Shown piece by piece: positions 21,207-26,849 of a DNA stretch of 26,849 nt. The stretch is taken from the NCBI GenBank assembly GCA_003313425.1, contig NHZP01000147.1, positions 1-26,849 on the forward strand. The letters run 5' to 3'. This stretch comes from Pseudopyrenochaeta lycopersici. Its lineage: Eukaryota; Ascomycota; Dothideomycetes; Pleosporales; Pseudopyrenochaetaceae. A program made the translations under genes and the position numbers. Position 1 is the stretch's first letter. The number at the start of each line of letters is the position of its first letter. The notes under the pieces were generated by a model that saw nothing but the letters and a program-made list of their open reading frames with translations, ran no database searches and was not told the origin of the DNA.

Positions 21207-21967
21207 TGATAGACTTTGTTTGCACACGCTAGGAGAAGACTGTATAGAAGAACGAAGGGCATAAGTCAGGAACTTTTTCTCCCATCTGACCGTCGCAAGT
21301 CGTAGAGCCATCTGGGCCAGATTCCGTGCTTGTTTTTCAATCCTGCTCTCTGAAGTCAGGCGAGTGCACAGTGAACACTCATGCGACAAGATGTGATTAA
21401 GAAATCAACGCTCTTGCGGTGGTGAGTCTGCTAGGCGGAGCTCTTATCCCCGGAGTCAATGCCGAAAAGCGGCGTGTGGACATTGGTAGGATGCTGTTGC
21501 CAGTGGGCATCCCCCTTCTGTGGTGATTCTCCCTATTTCATCCACATTATCATCTAATGTAAGCAGGGTGGCGCTAGTATTGCGTCTCAAGAGCGGGTGC
21601 GCTGATGTGTGTATGTACGATGTAGGCTTGCAAGTAGTCGGGTTTATCACGTGGGTGCGGAGCAGTCACGTGCAGTGTCGCAGACCACTGCACCGTGTTT
21701 GCTCCAAGCGGTTGTTCAACAAGAAGTTCAAGGAAATTTACTATATGTACTCAGGTCGAGCAGGGGAACAGCTACATATCAGGACTACCTCAGTGATGAC
21801 AGTCAGCAGGGGGACCATCTTATGGACGGTTAAATAAGGCTTCATGCCGCGTATTGCAGAGACGCAGAGCGGGTCGGTGGATATGGAGCGGCAAGACCAC
21901 GCGTAGGAGTGGTCTGTTGCCTTTGTGACAACCTATTCCACTACAGGAGCCGCGTATGATGCTAACA
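21207..21967. other. Stretch without a supported gene
   Basis: Open frames on both strands are short and lack motifs. This is the convergent region between the 3' ends of the RING gene and the minus-strand oxidoreductase. Confidence 0.5.
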
Positions 21968-23299
21968 TCAAGAGCAGGTCAAAGGGTGTGAGGTGACAAG
22001 CCTCGCGCCTACATCTGGAAAGCCTTGTGCTTTCCATCGTGACCGCAGTTCACCGTACCACCGATGATCGTGAAAGACCCATGCCGTATCTTCACTGCAG
22101 GGTGCACGACAAAGCAGATACCTAAAACCATGCATATTTTTTAGACATCGCTCCATTATGCCATTGCAAGCAGCGCTCGAACTATAAAATCGGAGATGCC
22201 AAAAGATATGCTCGAAAGCGGCACCGATGCCAAAGCTGCGTCTGCCAAAAGCTTTGGGCGGTCTGACGGGATATATCAATAGTGGCCAGATGCCACGAGT
22301 ATGATGAAAATTGTGTATGTGTTCTTCTACAGCTTTGGTGGGCAGGCCGATGTCCTGCAATACCAGGGCATGTGGTTGATCTGTGAGTTCGGTGCTGTTC
22401 TTCTGGCCACGTGAGCGTCGTTTGTTGCGGGCAGAATGGTCAGTGGTACAATGGTCATGGCGAAACAGGTAATCCATAATGTGAATGATATCGGCCCGCG
22501 GCTCACAAGCATATCGCAATTCATGCCAGACAGAGCGTGCATGCTGTACGAAGCTGTTGCCGTCCGACGATCGAGGATTGGAGGTGCGGTCTGCTGTTAG
22601 TGTAAAACTACCGGTAATCGCAATGCCGGAGGACGAGTCAAATATGATACTTTCCACAAAGTCTGTCGATGAGTCCACAACCGACGTTCTGAGCATTGAC
22701 GGGTCTTGCTCTTCTTGCTGCATATTGCGCATTGCTCCAGAAACAGAAGATACGGGCCAGTAAGTGATCTTCACGTATTCGCTGGCTGGAATTAGTGCTA
22801 TCTCGAATAATGTCGTCAAAGCAAGGCTGTTCATAGCCCCAGCACTGCCAGCGAGCAAGTCTGAGGTGTCACGATCATCGATTGTTGCCATCACGTACTG
22901 CCCGTTGCTCAGGATTGTCTCCAGCGATAACACGGTGCAGTCAAAGGTGCCAAACTTGAAAGACGAAGACTCGGTCGTTGTTGCGGCAAATGCATCTGCT
23001 ACAGACACTGCCCTCGAAGCAGCGACGACTGCCGGAACAAGCCCGCGCGCAAGTGTCGCTCGAACGAGCGTTTCCATAGTGACATTAGGCTCGACCCAAG
23101 CGGTAGACGTGTCCAAGTCAATCTGTATGATCTTGTTGAGGCCTGGGATGTCACTAGGAGCGTTGTAAGGTGCTTTCTGGGCGGAACGGTTGCCGGTCTG
23201 ATGTCCACTAGTATCCTCTATAGTTTTGCGTATAACCGTCACAACTCTTCGATGCTCCTCCCATGGAGTAGGATCATATCCGAAAGTTGTTGCCAGCAT
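21968..23299 (-). CDS. FAD-dependent oxidoreductase, DHCR24 (delta-24 sterol reductase)-like
   Basis: A single 443-codon exon runs from ATG 23299 to TGA. It resembles the FAD-binding type-4 family around delta-24 sterol reductases. Family marks in order: GLNKIIQIDLDTSTAWVEPN, ETLVRATLARGLVPAVV, ESSSFKFGTFD, SLETILSNGQYVMAT, LIPASEYVKITYWPVSS, then DYLFRHD, ALVLQDIGLP and a C-terminal DHRWYGELR. The FAD-loop Gly cluster normally before ESSSFK is replaced (VADAFAATTTESSS), and the later Gly-rich G-x-x-G-T-L-G-type loop reads GAMNSLALTTL. The N-terminal substrate/FAD motif is also altered. The stretch after DYLFRHD seems shortened relative to the family. The reading frame is intact despite this, so it may be a diverged non-flavin paralogue or a slowly decaying copy. 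A link to the PKS cluster is possible but unproven. Confidence 0.75.
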   Translation of the reverse strand: MLATTFGYDPTPWEEHRRVVTVIRKTIEDTSGHQTGNRSAQKAPYNAPSDIPGLNKIIQIDLDTSTAWVEPNVTMETLVRATLARGLVPAVVAASRAVSVADAFAATTTESSSFKFGTFDCTVLSLETILSNGQYVMATIDDRDTSDLLAGSAGAMNSLALTTLFEIALIPASEYVKITYWPVSSVSGAMRNMQQEEQDPSMLRTSVVDSSTDFVESIIFDSSSGIAITGSFTLTADRTSNPRSSDGNSFVQHARSVWHELRYACEPRADIIHIMDYLFRHDHCTTDHSARNKRRSRGQKNSTELTDQPHALVLQDIGLPTKAVEEHIHNFHHTRGIWPLLIYPVRPPKAFGRRSFGIGAAFEHIFWHLRFYSSSAACNGIMERCLKNMHGFRYLLCRAPCSEDTAWVFHDHRWYGELRSRWKAQGFPDVGARLVTSHPLTCS

Positions 23300-24550
23300 T
23301 TTAGAGCGAAATAAGCGACAAAAGTCTGGGAAGGCGAGTACAGGGAGCCTATGGCTTAGGCTGAGTGTTTTTGGCCCTTATAGCAGGTTCACCGGCACCA
23401 CGATGTGACACGAAATACCAAAGCTCTGCAGTCGTGAGTAACAACAAGCGATGGCATATCAGAAATAACATCAGAAGGTGTCAGCAGATTCAAGTGATTG
23501 TTAAGGGAGCAAATGATGATTTGCAGCTGATTTTGACCTTCCTGGTCAGCTCGTCTAGCATTCTAAAGGACCTTGTAAGCACTTGACAGATGACGAAAGT
23601 AGTGACTGTGAAAGACGCTCTCCCTAGGCTTGCTGTCAGCATTGCGGGCAAAAAGAAGGGATCTTTGATGAATCTTGTCGTAGCCCAGCCATTCAATCAA
23701 CCAGCTTACTTGTACACGAAGGTATATGACTTTGACTATGCGATAGAAGCACAGAATCATCAGCTCAGAAGGTCAGAAATTACACTCCCTCGAGTCTTAC
23801 GGCATTCGCCGGGCAGCGACGCATCTTGGTCAGCAATCCTTATAGAGATGAATATATATGTTCGAGCAGCTGACAGCGCTTCGATGGAAGACACTCATGA
23901 AACTGTTGCTGCACGCAATGAAACACCAGCTTTCTACCCCTCAACAACGGCATCATCACTTCAGCGCGCAGGCGGATGTGCTCTGATACTGTACTTACGA
24001 TTCGTTGTCACCATCCTAGCATCGAGAAGCAAGGTTGGTAGTTTCGCGATCCAAAAGACTGGCTAGTTTCAGCCACATTTATGTTGACAGGTCTAGAAAG
24101 TACGGTGATATCTGATCGGGGAGACCGAGAATATTGGATTGACTGTCGCCCAGTCCGAAGAGCTGAAGTAGAGACTAGGCTGCGCTTCGAAGAAAGAGTG
24201 AGATTACAGTGCGTAGCGAATGCGGCTTCACCTTTGCAGGCAGCAACACCAACTGGAGCCGATCAGCCAAATAAGGGTCCGGAGGGATTGTTGATCGCTG
24301 ACCAATAACATCGTTTGGTTAATGCTGACGGTTAGCGCTTAACCACGTACGGAGGGTGGGGCTAAGCGCACTTGCTAGCAGATTGGCGTGAAACGGTGTT
24401 GCGGCTTTTTGCAAGGGTGAAGCCGCATTCGCTAGCGACTGTACTCAAAATAGAGATAATTCCAGTCTATTAAGAATTGCATCACATGCGCCACATTATT
24501 AGAGTACTCATATCAATAATTTAAACAAGTCTATGAGATCATCTATGAGT
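23300..24550. other. Stretch with one orphan open frame, otherwise nothing supported
   Basis: A plus-strand frame at 23590-24066 (158 codons, ATG start) has a plausible start (MTKVVTVKDALPRLAVSIAGK) but no domain, no splice support and overlapping antisense frames. On the minus strand a TATAAG word about 75-80 bases upstream of the oxidoreductase ATG (near 23377) could be its TATA element. I see nothing else in the stretch. Confidence 0.3.
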
Positions 24551-25634
24551 TTACAGAAACAACAAAGTGATCCACCCGTTCGCTACAATCTCTCCCATAT
24601 AAACATCCCTGCGCGGTGTGGCCGCGTGTGCGAGGAAGGTCTCTTCACCACTGACTTTAGCATTGGCGGGCTCGCTTGGCCCTAGGAGAGCGGCAATTCT
24701 TTCCCTGTAGACCTTGATTCCATGCACTCTCCACGTCATGACTGCGTCTTCGTCCAGCTCATTGTTGTCGATCCTCCTGATGCTTATCTGTGACGCCGCA
24801 GTGGGGTCTACTCGCAGGGAAAAAATGGTGCCCGAATTTACAAATAGCCTGTTCGCCAGCTTAGCTATGACGCCTGGGACTGGCTCGACCTCGCGATCGC
24901 ACCATGACTCTCGCGTGGGATACGAACGAGGCCGACTGTGACTCAGCCATCCGCACTTCTTTGCTACATATTGTGCATCAGCCTTGGTGATGGGATCACC
25001 ATCGTTGATCAGAGACAGAAACAACGAGCGCCTAGAGCTGGAGCCTTCACGATCATGCTCTTGAAGCGGAGCAATCGATATAGGCGGCGCCCCGAATACG
25101 ATGCAGTGAACAGACTCGAATCCTGCTACCACTTGGGCTAGCGACGAGACTTTTGTTGTTCTGACGTGTGCATACAGAAGGCTTGCGATGGCAGCTCCTG
25201 CTGAATGGCCTGTGAACAACAGCGTCACTCCGTTCTCGACAGCACTCAAGGAGAGCGCCAGCGGATCGATCAGCAATCTGACGGTCTCTAAGAATCCAGA
25301 GTGGCATAGGTTCCGCTTCTCGCCCTGCCCCTGATCAGCTCTCGAGCGAACTGCCGTTGATATGACTACGAACCAGAATATCCTCAGGCTCAGCTGCACT
25401 ATTCCTCAGATTCACCATCCAGTCTTTGAGGCCTCGTGTACCAGACACAGCCACAACAGTGACTTGCCCATGCGGGCCCGCATTCCGCTGGCTGATTTTG
25501 ATTCTCTCAGGTGCAGCGCACGGCTGCGTGGCAGAGGCTACAACGTCACTGTAAGCTTCCTCCGAGCAGGTCGCTGCCAGATGTATCAGAGGCCAAGCGG
25601 CAGATGATCTGGATGATGTATCAGATGAGCGGAA
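24551..25634 (-). pseudogene. Class 3 lipase-like hydrolase with a frameshift
   Basis: An alpha/beta-hydrolase of the fungal lipase-3 family, expected to cleave acylglycerol or other ester bonds. The upstream block (25634-25338) contains WPLIHLAATCSEEAYSDVVA and the oxyanion-hole segment VAVSGTRGLKDWMVNLRN, then meets TGA at 25335-25337. In another frame the downstream block (from about 25350 to TAA 24551) continues with NLCHSGFLE, nucleophile elbow TGHSAGA, FGAPP, an Asp in NDGDPIT and the His in WRVHGIKVYRERI, so the Ser-Asp-His triad is present. A one-base gain (or two-base loss) near 25335-25365 separates the halves; no GT-AG intron of workable length and phase was found there. The 5' exon is unresolved: a TTAG acceptor-like site lies at about 25635, and a candidate first exon (MNERQAKRRSRQ...) near 25780. 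Confidence 0.7.
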
Positions 25635-25839
25635 CTAATATGAGCGGAGTCGGGTTGACAAACATCTCGTCCTCAGTGGCAGCAAGTTGGCCTTGCTTTG
25701 ACCGCTGAAAGAAAGCATGAGTCCCAGTGGCTTGACTTTGACGAGACCGTCTTTTGGCTTGTCTCTCATTCATCCTGATGCGTAGCTTTCGATATGCTCG
25801 AGCATGTGGAAAGAAGTTTACCCCTCGCATCGTTCAGGT

Positions 25840-26849
25840 GGGATACTAAAGAATGTTTAAGTGTGACTCTGCAGCACATTTATAACCAAGCTTTGCGTCT
25901 GTTATGCAACGGAATGTCTAAACATTGAAAGGCCATGTTATTGTCCTAAGCGGCCATTGATAAGAACTCTTATGCAGGATAGCCATCGACTGCCACCAGG
26001 ACATTCTATCTTGTTTCTCAACCTTTTCAAACCCAAAACGATTGCGTTGCTTGACATGCTGAGCCAGCCAGACTGGCACGAACAAGCTGGATCAGCACAT
26101 GCCATCCTTACACTCATACCAAAACACCTGACATAGTGGGTCAGTGCGACAGTCGCGCCTTCGGGCATTTAGATTTTACGTATGGACTGCTAGTGCCTAA
26201 GATGAAGAGCGTCTCAGCAGGTAGTCAACTAAGCCACAGGCATCACGACAGGTAGCGCCCTGAGTCGTCTATGTACCCGTGACGTCTACATCCTGGAGGG
26301 AAAATTGGTTCTCCGCTGATTCTCAGAGGTGAATGTGCTGGGTAGGACTTCAGACCGCAACATGATGAGTCGAGGTTATGTTGCTTCATACCAGGGTCTT
26401 ATAAGTTACAATGCAACATTCGATCAGTACTTAGTGGTGAGCTTGGCTCTCTCATCTTGCGCATTGTAATTCATTCTTCATTTTCTCTAATGATAACGGA
26501 AAGCAGCAAGGCACTGGAGGTAGTGCGCGCTTCTGACGACTTTGCTGAGCTTCGAATTCGACTCAATTAGTTCGCTCCACTCGGCGGTCTACACCATCAT
26601 GCGCTGTAAAGTTCACTGAACAACTCAAAAGCCTGATGCACTCCAAAATGCGCTTCACAGATGATGTAAATTGTGTGATTCTGGTTTTTCATATACAACA
26701 TTTTATATCTTCCACTCTACATTGCGAGCCAATCCAGGCAAATCCTGGTTACGTATCATTCAGACTGCATCTATACCATTTGAGTCTAGCACGTAACGAC
26801 TTCTTTGAAGTGATCTGGTGGTGATTGAAGACCTTGCCTGACCTGCTCA
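25840..26849. other. Right-edge stretch without a supported gene
   Basis: Only short motif-free frames are present on either strand. I found no tRNA-like fold, repeat or splice-supported exon. Confidence 0.5.

Overview
The window looks like a chromosomal segment of a filamentous ascomycete (Pezizomycotina). The evidence is a fungal-type iterative highly reducing polyketide synthase (HR-PKS), short spliceosomal introns of about 40-75 bp with GTAAGT-like donors and CTAAC/CTAAT branch sites, and relics of hAT DNA transposons. No prokaryotic signature was seen. All calls come from reading the sequence; no database search was run.

Layout. 1-307: probable 3' end of a spliced gene running in from the left edge. 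683-889: a possible decayed reading frame. 890-2485: no recognisable gene, but a 15-G run and a GA microsatellite. 2486-4084 (+): fungal secondary-metabolism O-methyltransferase in five coding blocks, with a 1-base frameshift and altered motif residues. 5043-14144 (+): the dominant locus, an HR-PKS with domain order KS-AT-DH-MT-ER-KR-ACP. It has a probable lost start codon (ATA), one frameshift, five in-frame TAA/TAG codons, and a 1.21-kb hAT-type element inserted into the KR domain. That element has an exact 8-bp target duplication (ATCGCAAT), and removing it together with one duplication copy (1218 bp) puts the two KR halves back in one frame. 14693-15751: relic of a second hAT transposon with a recognisable C-terminal dimerisation domain. 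15976-16572 (-): small coiled-coil protein. 17484-18387 (+): multi-pass membrane protein of about 270 residues. 18450-19106 (-): uncertain spliced coding sequence. About 20583-21206 (+): RING-type zinc-finger protein. 21968-23299 (-): FAD-dependent oxidoreductase of the DHCR24 (delta-24 sterol reductase) type with a degenerate glycine motif. 24551-25634 (-): class 3 lipase with its catalytic residues present but a frameshift near residue 100. The rest of the window shows nothing I can support.

Interpretation. The O-methyltransferase and HR-PKS are co-oriented neighbours and were probably parts of a biosynthetic cluster for a methylated, reduced polyketide. The oxidoreductase and lipase 8-11 kb downstream may or may not have belonged to it. 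The cluster core appears dead. All five internal PKS stops can be explained by CAA/CAG becoming TAA/TAG, and the lost start by ATG becoming ATA. These are the C-to-T (or complementary G-to-A) changes in CpA context expected from mild repeat-induced point mutation (RIP), although ordinary decay can also give them. The catalytic motifs of the PKS remain almost entirely intact, so the loss looks recent.
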